Source of the DNA: Saccoglossus kowalevskii | Taxonomy: Eukaryota > Hemichordata > Enteropneusta > Harrimaniidae | Length of the DNA stretch: 32,196 nucleotides | Direction: 5' to 3' | Assembly (NCBI RefSeq): GCF_000003605.2 | Contig: NW_003136837.1 | Location: 49,394-81,589, forward strand | Shown here: in pieces, positions 11,472-23,244 of the stretch | How the letters are laid out: every line of letters begins with the position of its first letter | Numbering within the stretch: position 1 is the first letter of the stretch | The notes under the pieces: model-generated | What the model saw: the letters and a program-made list of their open reading frames with translations, nothing else | What the model was told of the DNA's origin: nothing | Database searches by the model: none | Position numbers and translations under genes: made by a program

Positions 11472-11526
11472 TCCAAATATCGATGAGACAGGGTTGCAAC
11501 TGTTTCTGTGTTTTTGCTATACATCT
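11472..11526. repeat. 55-bp direct repeat, right copy
   Basis: Same orientation as 10988-11042; start-to-start distance is 484 bp. It is too long for a normal target-site duplication. Confidence 0.85.
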
Positions 11527-13295
11527 GTGAGAACCATTGAAGTGACGTTGAAACCAATGTTGATAAAATCGACAAGCTGACCTGTTATCGAGGCAGCAGG
11601 TCGCTGTGTAATTATATACAGTGATATTGATTATATCAGGTTTGTCGCATGAACACTCATTCGTGTGTTTATTTTATCGCGTTACTTGTCGGGTTGTATT
11701 TGCTTTTGGTAGACTGTGCCATAGACAGTATAATTGTATATGTTGAAAGTCACAGAAATGGAACCGATGGTTATTGGGAATATTATTATGACCCTATTGT
11801 TTATCGTGCTAGTTGTGTCTCTAATTGAACATGTTTGTTAGAAGACAATACCAATACTGCATATGCTACCAGTCAAAGCATAACAAACATACTTTATATA
11901 TATACAATATTAAACGACGATAATCATCCCGTAAATAATCTAATATTGACATTTTAGAATTTTTGAGCTGTGACCAATCAATTGCCATTGGGGATGAATC
12001 AGGAATATACAAGACTGCCAGTAATTACTTGAAAATAAAAAAGACCTTTGATTGTGTACATTTTAAACTGATTCCCGTACAAAATCCACCATTGCAGAAA
12101 CACAGATTCTCCGTGCCATGCTTAGTTACTATACTTCAAATTCTGGACGATCTCATTCTAATCCTTGTTAAATGGTTCAAATGTTCACGTAGTCGTTTCA
12201 ACAAAATTGTTTATGGTATTATTTATATTGTTTATGGCTCACTTTGGCATTTGCATTGTATTCAATGCCTTTTTTATATCATAGATCCAAACTGGTGCAT
12301 TCAGTATGGGATATCCGGTGAGTGTATTAAGAAATAAAACATAAAAGATTCAAATATTCTATATAGACATATAGGTACACCACATTGATATATTTTAATG
12401 CAATTGTTATTGTCTGTCGATGTTATACGAGTGTACAATGTGACAGGCATTGACCATTTCGATTTTATACTAAGGCTTATCAATCATATATTTTTGTAAT
12501 CCATATCTATATATATTACCGTCATAAAATCAACCCTAATAAAATACGCTCGAAACAGCTCCGCCGTCTGAGTATATTTATCATGTTATCAACTAAATTG
12601 ATGATGTCAGTAGCTGTCATGGTTTTTGTATTTGTACTTTTTAAATAAGCGCTATGATATTTTATAGAATTGTTGATATTTTGATTACATTTGTTATCAC
12701 AGTGGTGTTGCCATATGAGCATAACAGTGATCTCAATTCGGATCGCCAATAGTGCGGTAGTTTCATCCTAAGCGACTACTTATAAACACTCACGTTCTGT
12801 TCTGCTTGATTAACTGTATATCGCGTGTTTAATGACTCACCCAGCATGCATTGTGCTTACGTCAATGGCATACACGAACCACTGAATTATTGCACTAATA
12901 ATACAGTCCATAAAATAATAACATCAGCTGTTTATATTATTCTGTAGATTACTAACGGCTGTTGTCAATGTTTTGACTAGTGTGTTTGCATTGTGTTCAA
13001 TGTACTGGGCATATCCCAAACATAAACACATTTCAGTGGATGTGATTGCCATTCCAAATATAGCATCAATAACACGATCACTATTGAAATGGGGGAAACC
13101 GTTTGTATTTCAAACGTCGAACCGGAAAATTAGAGAAAAATGTACAATCCAAAAATATGCCCCATAATAATTGCTTGTAATGTGCATGCAATGAATGTTT
13201 ATTCCGATCCACGAGCGCATATAATCTCGAACATATTATTGACATATACGCTTGTTTCCCATAATGCAATTCGAATACGGTATATATTTACTGAA
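11527..13295. other. Intergenic stretch upstream of gene B
   Basis: An open frame at 11963-12337 (plus, 124 codons) has no ATG, no recognisable domain and AT-driven composition; I do not call it a gene. The rest shows nothing I can name. The gene B promoter should lie toward the right end, but no clear TATA or initiator is visible at a fitting distance from the ATG. Confidence 0.5.
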
Positions 13296-13457
13296 ATGGG
13301 TTGGTGTTGGAAACATCGGAAGCCACTGCTCTTGTTATTCTCAGTAATATCGATTGCCGTACTGATGATTTCAGAACGCCATGTGAATGGATTATTGACA
13401 CGCATATCTCCATTGATATTAATGAATGAGTACGGGAAACACCACGGTAACGCACAG
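13296..13457 (+). CDS. Gene B exon 1: start and membrane anchor
   Basis: It encodes 54 residues: MGWCWKHRKPLLLLFSVISI, the rest of the anchor (AVLMIS), and a short luminal start. The donor is CAG|GTAGGA, phase 0. The frame is open upstream, but this ATG aligns with the start of gene C (MSWYWKERK), which fixes the choice. Confidence 0.8.
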
Positions 13458-16400
13458 GTAGGATATATGTACATACCAGATATTCTAGCAGAATAGTACA
13501 TCGCTGTTCCATGGCCTAAACAAACCGCCAGTTGCAATTCAAACAATAATACATATTCTGAATGCATGGAGATAAACCCATGACTAGATTAAATAGGGTA
13601 ATAATGTTACTATAGATGCATTATGCAATATATTGGACTTTACACAGTGTATATTAAATGCACATAATATAAGTATGTTACATATTTGTACTTTGCGATT
13701 CACAACCAACCCGCCAATTTATGTTACGCAATATCTCCCCATATACTTCAACGTTTCAGAAGATGTATACCTATATACACTATAGTTACTAATATTTACT
13801 AATCACCGTCAAAAATATTAATTGAGTGGGTATTTTAATTATGATAATTTTAGGATCATTTTGATGTTTTGTAAGCAAAAATATAAATAATATATAATGG
13901 TGGTTTAATATATATTAATGTTGATAAAATATATTTTTGATAAGTTTGTCTTGGTCGTATTTCTCAAAGCCATGCAACGGTAGTCAATACTGGACTGAAA
14001 AATACCATAGTACAAAACCACTTTTACGTGTACACTCAAACAGCGCCGAGTTTTGCTTTAAATATTAATACGCCGGGCTAACCCTTCACATATTGTGTCA
14101 TGGTAGGCATCAGAAGTGAAGTGTCGGTAAAAACGCCCTGATATTTTCCTAAAAAAAACAACAGAAAGCAAGGTTTTCCAATTTCAATAAATGCATTTTG
14201 CCAGACCTCAATTGTTGTATTTGGGTCATTGCACGAATCGACAACATTCCCAGTACAACAGATTGAATGCATGAATATGTATAAACACGGAGGCAAATAG
14301 CGATGTGAGATTTGGTGAGACGATGAGCAGAATTCAATTTACGGACTAAACGTACCAGCTTACGGCCCAATAATCCAATATGGTGATTTTATATTTATCA
14401 ATGTTGATGTCGTGATGTTTGGCAAAGAATTCCATGACATCGACCAATGTAGTTTATAGTGACTGTTATTATTGTGTTGTTTTCAATTGTTGATCACACG
14501 AATGTATAATACAGACGTGTCCTTTGCCAGTGTTATTTATCATTTGGAGCCATTCATACTGTAACAGAGTGGTGCCCTTTTCACCGCTATGTATTATCTG
14601 CAGTTGACCATGCGCATGTTACAGATCACATATATATCATATGGGCGTATTCAATTCCCCTTCCAATTTTATAACCGTCAAGTTAGGCAAGTAGTGCAAC
14701 AGGTACTATAGCGCTGCATATAAAGAAAAAAAAACTTAGTAATAAATATTAATCTAATGATTGGGAGTGCAAGCTACAGCCACGAAACGGTTAATAAAAC
14801 CAGTGCATTTGCACACATTCAAATGTGAAGTGTGTTATTTCAGTGTGAATGAGAATTATATCTATCCACTTCAATATGAAAGAGATAATTCTTTTAGGAT
14901 CTTACGCTCGATATTTTTATGGTATTGTTGGAATTCAAAATCACCGAGCTTGATGACAATTTCGGATTCGACCTTCAACCTCTCCCAATCACATGTCTCC
15001 TCTATAAAACCAATTACAGACGATGTACTTCGGCCTCTCGTCCAATCATAAATGTCATTTCTGTAACCAATCAAATATGTAAAAAGTAGCCAATCAAAAC
15101 GCATGTTATTTGACCAATTATAACAATGTAACTGATAATCTTCCCGCCCAAATTCTGAATATATATAAGTAGATCATTGTCATGACTGTATTGGCCGTTT
15201 CAGTATCACTCCGCAGGTGTCAGCTCAATAATAGGTTTAGGAAATAAACAATTACTCAAGGTTCCTATCATTCATTTGACATTAGGTGAAAATGTGTTTC
15301 TTTAATTGCATCTTAAAGAATATTTATAAGTTAGAAAGACCAGAAAATAGGCAATTCTGTGATCGAATTGCATGATTGGTTTAACGTTCCCAAAGCATGC
15401 ATCGGTAGTCAATATTGGACTGAAAAATACCATAGTACATAGATCAAACTTGCAGTCTCAGACAGCGCCGAGTTTTTCGTAAAACCCATATACGCCAGGT
15501 TAACCCTTTTCGGAATGTCTCAACGTAAACATCTCAAGTAAATATTGTTATCGGCAATGTCGATAACGCCGAGACATTACGAACCAATAATCTAATATTG
15601 GGCACTGAAATCATACGTATACGTATACTCTGGTTGAGAATATGGATATTGAAATTACCATAAACATACATTTATTAATAATCTGATTTTTTTTAATTCA
15701 ATCATTCAGTCAGTGACTTGTCAGAAAATTGGGCTACATAAACCACACAAGATTGATTCATTGTCATTTTCTATAGGTTGTTTGATTGGCCGTGAAACGT
15801 CACACATATTTACCTCCCGCTTTCATTTTCAATTATGCCTCTGCGTAAAAATCTCAATATCTAAGTGTAACATATTGTGATTTTGAAACACGAGATTTAT
15901 CGCTTTGACTATTCTACTCACACCTGAATAAAATGTATTATATATCAAATGGCGCACATTAAATGTATCTTTTCATATTGTTTATTTCAGCATGGAGAAG
16001 AGTATAGAAAAGCTAATGTGGATTTAACTCATACGCCAATGACTACGACACTAAAGTATGATGTTAACAAGACAACTAAAATCATAAAAGCTATAGTTTT
16101 TGAACCATCTACAGCTGCACCGTCCCAAGACAACAGTTCCACAAATTCAAACGTAACTGCCGGCTATCGGACCCAGAATCATACTGTACAGGACAATAAT
16201 TTAACGCATTTTGTGTTGAACATTCAACGACATGGTATTGGAGGACAAAACAGTCAGTATACAGGTACGGAGAAAGTGATAGTTATGGCTCTATTGTCAA
16301 ATCGTACACTGGTGATGACACCGTTTTTTCTTCATGGAGGACATGTTCGTGGATACAGCACTGAACACATGAGACAATTCAATGACACATTTGATGTGGA

Positions 16401-18102
16401 AATATTGAACGAACTATTACCAGTTTCTACCATTGATGAATTCAAGAAACAATGTAACACAAGCCAAATGAAAATAGTGGCGTGGGACACCACTGGATAC
16501 GAATTATCAAATCGAGATACATTTACTTCAAAATTAGAAATGAAACTTCCAAAATTAGAAGAAATTATTAACGTCGACTCAGTTAACATTAGCAGATTAG
16601 AAGACATAGTCAAACACGCGCCGTGTCTCGGTGTGTATCAGTCCCGGACAGCACAACTACAAATACGTAACTTGGAAGAGTTACTCACAGAGGTTAGAAC
16701 TCATCTGAAAAGGTCTGCTGTTATAAGAAATATCACTGACACTCTTTTGACTGGTTTTTGTGTTGGCAAACCTTGCTTAGCAATGCATTGGCGTAACAAG
16801 TCGGCTGAAATGCCGTAAGTGTACATGTTTTATGGAAAAAAAATGCTTACAATGTTAGCATTGCTTAACATATGGTAGCAAAAGTATTAGAATGTTCAGA
16901 CATGCGTAAAAGTCTTTACACTGCGTGTTCAAAAGTGTTGCCGACGACTTTGAATCTCTTGTTTCAAGTACTGCGCTAAGCGTGTCGTGCAATCAATTCG
17001 TCGTTGAAGACGTTGTTTTTATACAAACAAACAGCAAACTTAATTATTGTTGTGCCGTTGCAATGAATTCCCTGGGGCTTAGTTTAAGCAATAAACGTTC
17101 TTCGGATTTACAACAAATTATAGAAAAAAATTGATTTCACGCGCTGTGCCGTGTTCTATGATTATGCCAGTTCTATTCTTAGTAAAACCTCGCAATCTTG
17201 ACAAACGCTATATGCTAAGTACGTACTTAATTGACAGTGACACAACATGTTGCAAAAAATGTCACTCGCTCACTATACTATCAGTACTAGCCCTCGAACT
17301 GATGTGAAAATGTTGTCCACAAGTTGTTTTGTTAACAGAAACATTTATATTTGATAATATAATTTGATAAGACTGTTTCTACCAATAAAAACCGAGCACG
17401 CACAAAAATAAGGTTCAGTAAATTTAAATCTAAAAATAATACTCAACAAAACGTTTTTATTTTAAAACAACTAATTTCATTTGAGGGGTTCAGTTCATAT
17501 TTATTCGTACATTGAGATACATGAATGGTATGCAAAGTCCGTGGCAGCATTAATTGACTTTGAATTTAAATCAAAACTTAGTCAGAACATGTTTATTTAA
17601 CCTTTTAACGTATTCATTTTAGTAAGACAGACAGTTTGCAGTAGTGCTTCTAATAGAACTTTCGTAAAATGTGGTATATCAGTATTGAAATACAGCTTAT
17701 CAATCATAATTAGGTACAATGGAATCAAATAGTATATATACTTTTATACACTTTCGTAATTCTCCACATGATTGTTTAATGACATGGGAAAACAGCGATT
17801 TATATTTTTCCTTTCACAAACTGTAACGTATCATTTATGTATTGATTAATCAAGGTGTTACTTTCATCATCGTATGGACCAATGTGCAAATATACAATCA
17901 GAATTATCGAAAGTCACGCCCAACGTGACTAAAGCAGTAGTTAACCTGATGAAGAAGGAGAAACTGGAGTGTCTCTATGTTGCTTGTCCCCAATGGTCAA
18001 TGGTATAGTAAATTGATTGATTGATTGACTGATTGATTGATTGACTGATTGATTGTTTGATTGAATGATTGATTGATTGATTGATTGATTATGTGGTGGA
18101 AT

Positions 18103-18173
<71 letters not shown>

Positions 18174-19141
18174 TTAGCTAGTCAATTAGCAAAATATTAA
18201 TTACATATATACTATTCATAAATTCAGTTAGTCAGTCAGTCACTAAATTTAGTTGTGTGACTATATTTGATGTTGTTGATTGCAGTTGCTGGGCAGGCAT
18301 CATAAATGATATTTTATTGTTTTAATGCAGGCCATAATCGATAATCTATCGGATGTAATACCACGAGAGAAGATTTACACATGGAAAGATCTACCGAATT
18401 ACAATAACAATGATATGTTGAGAGACTATTACTTCTCGGCATTGGTGGAGCAAGAGATATGTTACAGTATGTAGACGTTTTTACAGATAAGTAACAAATG
18501 ATATTCCACATCAGCCCACCTGACCCCCCCCCCCAACCATAAGGATGTTCAGCTTTGGAAGCTTACTGTAGCATAAGTATAATAATAGAAAATCTAAACA
18601 AATATTACTCCAATTTAATTAATCTAAATAAAAACAACCCGACTATTCTCTGGAAAACGATAAATAATTTAACAGGAAGGGCCACAGGGAATCGTGGTAG
18701 ACTGCCAAAACTACTTACCATAGACAACCCGCTTTCTCACCATGAATATTCATGACATAATAAANNNNNNNNNNNNNNNNNNNNNNNNNNNNNNNNNNNN
18801 NNNNNNNNNNNNNNTTACATATAAAGTGGTGTTGAATTACGCCATCTTCCCTACCCAGGTTATCATTGAGTATTCAAAAAAATACCCTATGGTTAACAAT
18901 TGTTCACACCTAATGTATAATGACATATCCGTATATACACATAGTGGTTATTACAATTATAGCGCTCTTTCAACCAACCTTTGTATTTTATTTTGCAGGG
19001 TCCAAAATATTTATAGCCGCTGGAATATCAAATTGGTCGAATTTCGTAAAAAACGAAAGAGATATAGAAAACAAAACAACTCTGAATATAAAAGCACTAC
19101 CCGGAATTCCAGAATATAGTATACGTGAGCTTTTGAAATAA
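13296..19141 (+). CDS. Gene B: POFUT-like (GDP-fucose protein O-fucosyltransferase family) type II membrane protein, 5 exons, intact
   Basis: Coding exons are 13296-13457, 15991-16814, 17855-18002, 18331-18466 and 18999-19141, which join to 470 residues without a stop. The N-terminus is MGWCWKHRK and then a hydrophobic run at residues 10-26, a typical type II signal anchor with basic cytosolic flank. Residues 55-125 form a Thr/Asn-rich stem with sequons (NKT, NSS, NVT, NHT). Catalytic blocks are FVLNIQRHGIGGQNSQY (about 128-144), LLSNRTLVMTPFFLHGG, AMHWRN (His320, Arg322) and AAGISNWSNFVKNERD (430-445). The last block is close to POFUT1 SSFTAFVKRERD, so a protein O-fucosyltransferase-like fold is the best guess; acceptor unknown. 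The exon 3 donor (GTATAG) is weak, and a LINE piece and a 50-N gap sit in intron 4. It is closer to gene C than to gene A (HVRGYSTEHMRQF shared). Confidence 0.8.
13965..14100. repeat. Dispersed repeat in gene B intron 1, copy 1
   Basis: It shares GGTAGTCAATA, GGACTGAAAAATACCATAGT, ACAGCGCCGAGTTTT and the phrase TACGCC-GG-TAACCCTT with 15391-15522, in the same orientation. Identity is roughly 80% by eye. Confidence 0.75.
14985..15206 (+). promoter_or_regulatory. CCAAT-cluster / TATA promoter-like block inside gene B intron 1
   Basis: Six CCAAT pentamers lie on the plus strand at 14985, 15010, 15042, 15067, 15090 and 15114. They are followed by TTCCCGCCC (15141-15149, E2F- or GC-box-like), TATATATAAG (15160-15169) and an initiator-like TCAGTAT (15200-15206). 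The order and spacing look like a real core promoter. It could drive an internal gene B transcript or be the relic promoter of an inserted element. Confidence 0.45.
15391..15522. repeat. Dispersed repeat in gene B intron 1, copy 2
   Basis: This is the second copy, about 1.43 kb from the first. It is followed at 15548-15568 by a small hairpin, GTTATCG-7 nt-CGATAAC, and at about 15583 by a phrase (CCAATAATCTAATAT) that recurs after copy 1 near 14366, so the repeat family is probably longer than the aligned core. Confidence 0.75.
15991..16814 (+). CDS. Gene B exon 2: stem and N-terminal catalytic half
   Basis: The acceptor is TTTATTTCAG|CAT, the donor ATGCC|GTAAGT. It carries the stem, GIGGQNSQY, NRTLVMTPFF and HWRNKS. 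The frame stays open 14 codons upstream of the acceptor to an ATG at 15949, allowing a second, anchor-less start if the intron is not removed. Confidence 0.87.
17855..18002 (+). CDS. Gene B exon 3
   Basis: It begins G|TGT TAC after acceptor TCAAG and encodes CYFHHRMDQCANI through LECLYVACPQWSM. The donor GTATAG departs from the usual GTAAGT, and a TGAT microsatellite starts within 10 bp of it. Confidence 0.78.
18011..18090. repeat. (TGAT)n microsatellite
   Basis: About 20 slightly interrupted TGAT units (with TGAC and TGTT variants) just after the exon 3 donor of gene B. Confidence 0.95.
18101..18175. repeat. (ATTT)n microsatellite
   Basis: About 18 pure ATTT units in intron 3 of gene B, 10 bp from the TGAT tract. 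Confidence 0.95.
18331..18466 (+). CDS. Gene B exon 4
   Basis: The acceptor is TTTAATGCAG; the product AIIDNLSDVIPREKIYTW through YYFSALVEQEICY precedes GTATGT. Length is 136 bp. Confidence 0.83.
18540..18764 (+). mobile_element. Fragment of a LINE (non-LTR retrotransposon) reverse-transcriptase ORF
   Basis: The open frame from 18555 reads NLNKYYSNLINLNKNNPTIL followed by WKTINNLTGR. This K-Y-x(n)-N-K-x-x-x-x-L-W-K-T-[IL]-N-x-L-T-G-R pattern is the linker just before the reverse-transcriptase domain in CR1/Jockey-like LINE proteins. Only this linker is present; the sequence then runs into the assembly gap, which probably hides more of the element. It lies in sense orientation in intron 4 of gene B. 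Confidence 0.65.
18765..18814. other. Assembly gap (50 N)
   Basis: Fifty N bases. Fifty is a round placeholder size, so the true length is unknown. It lies in intron 4 of gene B, next to the LINE piece. Confidence 0.98.
18999..19141 (+). CDS. Gene B exon 5: C-terminal block and stop
   Basis: The acceptor is TTTTGCAG; it encodes SKIFIAAGISNWSNFVKNER and the tail PGIPEYSIRELLK, then TAA at 19139-19141. It is one codon longer than exon 5 of genes A and C. Confidence 0.85.
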
Positions 19142-19237
19142 AAAATGCAGTGAAGTTCATATTCTTCTTTTTACATTTATTTTATTATGTACTGTGATGA
19201 ACATGTCAGTTGTCGCGAGTGTGCATGTTTGTTTGTT

Positions 19238-19241
<4 letters not shown>

Positions 19242-19312
<71 letters not shown>
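19242..19312. repeat. (TG)n microsatellite
   Basis: About 35 GT units preceded by TTTG units (19227-19241). It lies 100 bp past the gene B stop, probably in its 3' UTR. Confidence 0.97.
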
Positions 19313-19315
<3 letters not shown>

Positions 19316-19409
19316 TGAAGCAAAGGGGGAAATAGCTGGGGCCTTCAAACTTTATCTCATATGTCTTCATGTGATTTTCGCAATGTTATATTATGATGTA
19401 AATATTCAC

Positions 19410-19415
19410 AATAAA
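19410..19415 (+). terminator. Possible poly(A) signal of gene B
   Basis: AATAAA 269 bp after the stop codon. If used, the 3' UTR would contain the (TG)n tract. Confidence 0.4.
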
Positions 19416-19459
19416 ACCCCAAATGACAAACAGCTAGCGACTCCAAACTAGTTAGGCAC

Positions 19460-21978
19460 ATGTCTCCTGGGAGTCCCAGTTACATTTTAATGACAATAGG
19501 TCAAAGGTGAATTTTACAAACTGAACTAAGGTTACGTGACTCGCAATACATGGTTAGATATTTAATGGATTGGTCAAAGGTTAAGAACTCCATGCAAAAA
19601 TTACAATCACCTAACTACTCATGTGACCCACATGACCTGGCCAGATACAACATGGTTACTTGCTAAATAATATTAAACTGCGCGTCGATCAATACTCCAG
19701 CTGTTCTGTCTTTGTGCATACTTTGAGGTATTCTCGTTATAACCTTATTATTATAAATCTTTTCCTTCAAAGGATACACCATGGGAATGCCGAAATCCAA
19801 AAAGATTAGAACAGAATCAGCGAACTTCTTTGTGTAGAGTCCGGTCAGCCCTAATGGCAGCCATGTTTGTTTTTATTATTGGAGGACGCTTACACGCGTA
19901 ATCATTCCAAATTTGGAATTCGCATTTCCTAATATGGTAGGATGAAGTACCCCGTAAAATACCGCAAAATTACGGCACGCTGTAACTTATGGCGTGATTT
20001 ATTTCATGACCGCATGAACCACCTAAACAAACAGGGTTCATTCGCAATTGTCACACACTAATACATATTTCATACCACATTTTCCATATATGATTCACAA
20101 TCCAATAAATATTCAGTGGCTAGTTCTCAAAAACATAGAACAGTAAATTACACCTTATTCATTATAATCAAAAATATATTCACACATTCACACACAATCT
20201 ACAGTAAAACTGAATGATCAAACAACAATTAACAAACTTCAATAATTTGAAAAAATTATTTATGTGAAACAAAAATGTAAATGTAACAATATACAGATTT
20301 AAACTTATGTAAATGCATATGTAACTCCGCCAATACGTGGAAACAGGTCACTAAAGTAGACTCACAATATAGGTCCTGTTTATTTGATGGACACACAGTA
20401 ATTTGTCTTTAAATATGTCACAGGTTCGAGAACAGTTTTAACATGTGACTATATACATTTTATACTACACGTAATTCTGAAATGGTTCAGACGCCCAATT
20501 ATAATTCGAAATATCAAATTATCAGAACCGAGAATTGTTATATATATTAATGAAGCAGAAAATGTGTGACGACAGTATAAACGAGTACAGTGTTGGAACA
20601 ATTCAATTGTTGATAAATTTTCATCTTCCCTTGGCAATTACATTGTATGTGTGGCTGCTTTTTTCAACAACATAGTGGAAATGAAATATATTTATATATG
20701 AATTGAAATAACTAATCGAATCAACATACACGTCATAATGTATGTCACAGCTGTGTCATACATGACTTACAGAATGCTAAGTTAAATATTAAATAATGAC
20801 AAGTGATTGCTAAATACAATTTATGATCATCGAGACATGGCAGCAACTGATAACATTAATAGTAGCCAAAAGAACCGATATATTGGTCTCTGTTTGCTCT
20901 GTTTGCTCCTACAGAATGCATTTGAATACATATCATATATGGTTAAGCATCACAATTTTGTCAGGATTTATTCTGTATGATTACCACTGCAGCAAAGTTG
21001 TGTTTCTATTATGTAACATGGTCGTTATGATCGTGCTTGGCTGTCAAGTGTCGAAACCAAAATGTATTTATATTTATCATTTTCAAGTTCATGTGCTGCA
21101 AAACACTTTTCGGTATAGTTGTCATGGACTCGTGATTACAATGCTTATCAATCTTATGTCATCTGTTGTATCCATATTTGCTGTTTGACTTTATCATTAG
21201 CAACTTTTTATAACATATATATATATTATAATATATTTATTATTTCAATTTACTGCAGTTGGAATTCTTTCACATTGACTTATTACAATGAAAATAAACT
21301 CTATTTGTTCTTGTTGAACATATTCATTTTATTCCATGACCAAACAACAGTTATTGATAACAATATCACGCCTGGTTTTCAGTTTACAAAAGTCTTCCTG
21401 CATTCAGGAGTAAGTTGTAAAATCAACGTCGAGGCCGCTGTTTATCATCCTCTGCTCAAATGTATGATAGTACATACAGCTTAGGATTAAGAATGGGTCG
21501 CGTGTATTGTCGCTGGTAATTTACATTCTTTTGTTTTTTCTTGTGAACACGGCTTTGTCAATTGTCGGTTAGCTCAAGTCCAGTTTCAGTCACGTATGAT
21601 CAAGTGAAAATATCGAAATGGTAGCACATATTTCACGACAAAGTCCGTCGATTTATTGATAGGGACAGAGAGATGTACGATAGCTCGTAATGGTTCCAAG
21701 CAGTAAATATATCAGTGGTTGTGTTTGTCTGTGTTTCACCGGAACGGAGAATTTCGAGCTTGGCTATTAGTATTGTACTGTATGCTTGTATCCATGTGTT
21801 GCAGACCTGTATATAGGATTACTATATGGTTATTATGTATTAAATTATCAATAGTAAGCAGACATTTTCTGGCTATATCACACTATACTGAGTTTGTTCA
21901 CAGTCCCTCAACAGTTGTTATAGTGAATATAAAAAAAAAAACATCAATCGTTTGTGACTTTTTGTTTTGTTTTGTGAA
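19460..21978. other. Intergenic stretch, no gene recognised
   Basis: Open frames of about 120 codons at 20823-21188 and 21119-21484 are Cys-, Ile- and Tyr-rich, overlap each other and show no domain or splice partner. I regard them as chance. Confidence 0.5.
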
Positions 21979-22035
21979 CAATACCGAAGTACACCAATAC
22001 CGAAGTACACCAATACCGAAGTACACCAATACCGA
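21979..22035. repeat. 16-bp tandem repeat, about 3.6 copies
   Basis: Perfect repetition of CAATACCGAAGTACAC. Confidence 0.95.
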
Positions 22036-22139
22036 TTTTTAATCGCCAAAACGTGAACTGGAGATATAATAACGCATTATGTTTTGTGGGTGATATACAT
22101 ACATATCAGTAAATAATTTGAACGTAAGGTACAATAGAC

Positions 22140-22510
22140 CATTTTCCGTTCACTGCGAGAATCACGCGTTATGCGTGAAATCGAACGTAAAAACAGGACA
22201 AACGAAGGTCATAGCGTCGTAGTGGCGTCAAACATCGCGTGGGATTCGACAAACGCGAAGTATTTTGGGTGACATTTCCATGCTTAATAATGTGCTGTCC
22301 ACATTTGATGATAGGCAATTTCGATTAAGTAAGGGTATTCGGAAGCAATATTCCTCTGTCGAAGATCGGCCGGTCGATGTGAGTTACGAAATAAAGAAAT
22401 TCTAGTTCAAAATCAAATCGTTCGATTTTTGCGGCAGATGTTCGACGCGCGTTTTTCATACATCTCGCGAGATCTCGCAATTGTACGGAAAATCCCCTAT
22501 TGACATCCAT
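22140..22510. other. CpG-rich island-like segment
   Basis: CG dinucleotides (GCGAGAATCACGCGTTATGCG, TCGCGAGATCTCGCAA and others) are far denser than in the flanks. A minus-strand frame of 61 codons (22325-22510) spans part of it but resembles nothing I know. It may be an unmethylated regulatory segment or part of a repeat. Confidence 0.35.
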
Positions 22511-23244
22511 TGGTGATTATAATTGACTTCCCTCGAGTGAACACAATATCATAGAAGTTAACAACCTTTATTTTGTTTTGTTCGCAAACCATCAAACGTT
22601 GTCTTACAAGCAACGATGTAATTTGATGGGTTTGGCGGGTTGGGGTGTGAAACATTTATTTTATTTAACACATTATGTGAGTCGTTGGGCTTACCTGTAT
22701 GGTGCATATTGAGTATGTAAGTCTGTTCTAATGACATTTCAGGAATCACTTATTCAATTCAACTTGGTACAGAGATGTTCTGTTTATTGGTTGGACAAAA
22801 TAATTTTCACGAAAACCTGATTGTGGCTAGCTTGTTCAAATACATGTATATTAATTATCAAATTTGCATAATCGTATCACAATTTACTGCTTTTTCACTC
22901 ACTTCTCAGATTTGTATGATGCTAAATACCTGGAATATAATTCAAACGTTGACAATCTAAGTGAAACCAATGTTTATTAACATAATTGGTTCTATTGCTA
23001 CTGTCATGAATTAGTTTTTGCGTATCTGTTGACCGACTTGTTTAGCTGGTTATTCGTGAATGGCTGTGTTATGTCTGTCATCGTTTAGGCTCATGCGAGG
23101 TCCTGGACGGAACTTGACTCAGTGATTTGGAACTAATTACGATATAACCGTTGCCATCCGGACCGCTATTTCTGACAGTTGGGTATTCGCAGTTAGTAGT
23201 ATAGTGAACGATTAATCAAAAGATATGACGTGTCCAGTACTTAG

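Larger units (their letters stand above)
13458..15990 (+). other. Gene B intron 1
   Basis: The longest intron of the cluster (2,533 bp). It holds a diverged direct repeat pair (13965-14100 and 15391-15522) and, between them, a block with six CCAAT boxes and a TATA box. Open frames in 14078-15104 are on both strands and resemble no known protein. Confidence 0.65.

Noticed and set aside
11963-12337. 124-codon open frame upstream of gene B
   Set aside because: No ATG at its start, no recognisable domain, AT-driven residues; most likely chance.
15949-15990. Start codon at 15949 as the main start of gene B
   Set aside because: The conserved acceptor TTTATTTCAG at 15990 and the exon 1 homology among A, B and C make the anchored form the main one; 15949 is kept only as a possible alternative.
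16332-16613. Minus-strand open frame across gene B exon 2, and the similar one at 28754-29020 in gene C
   Set aside because: They are the antisense of the conserved coding exon.
19157-19451. Open frames made of Cys-Val or His-Thr repeats on the two strands
   Set aside because: They are the (TG)n microsatellite translated; no coding signal outside the tract.
20823-21484. Two overlapping open frames of about 120 codons
   Set aside because: Composition follows AT-rich DNA, the two overlap in different frames, and neither shows a domain, splice partner or fitting promoter.
22325-22510. Minus-strand 61-codon frame in the CpG-rich patch
   Set aside because: No homology recognised and no neighbouring exon; CpG richness alone keeps stops rare.
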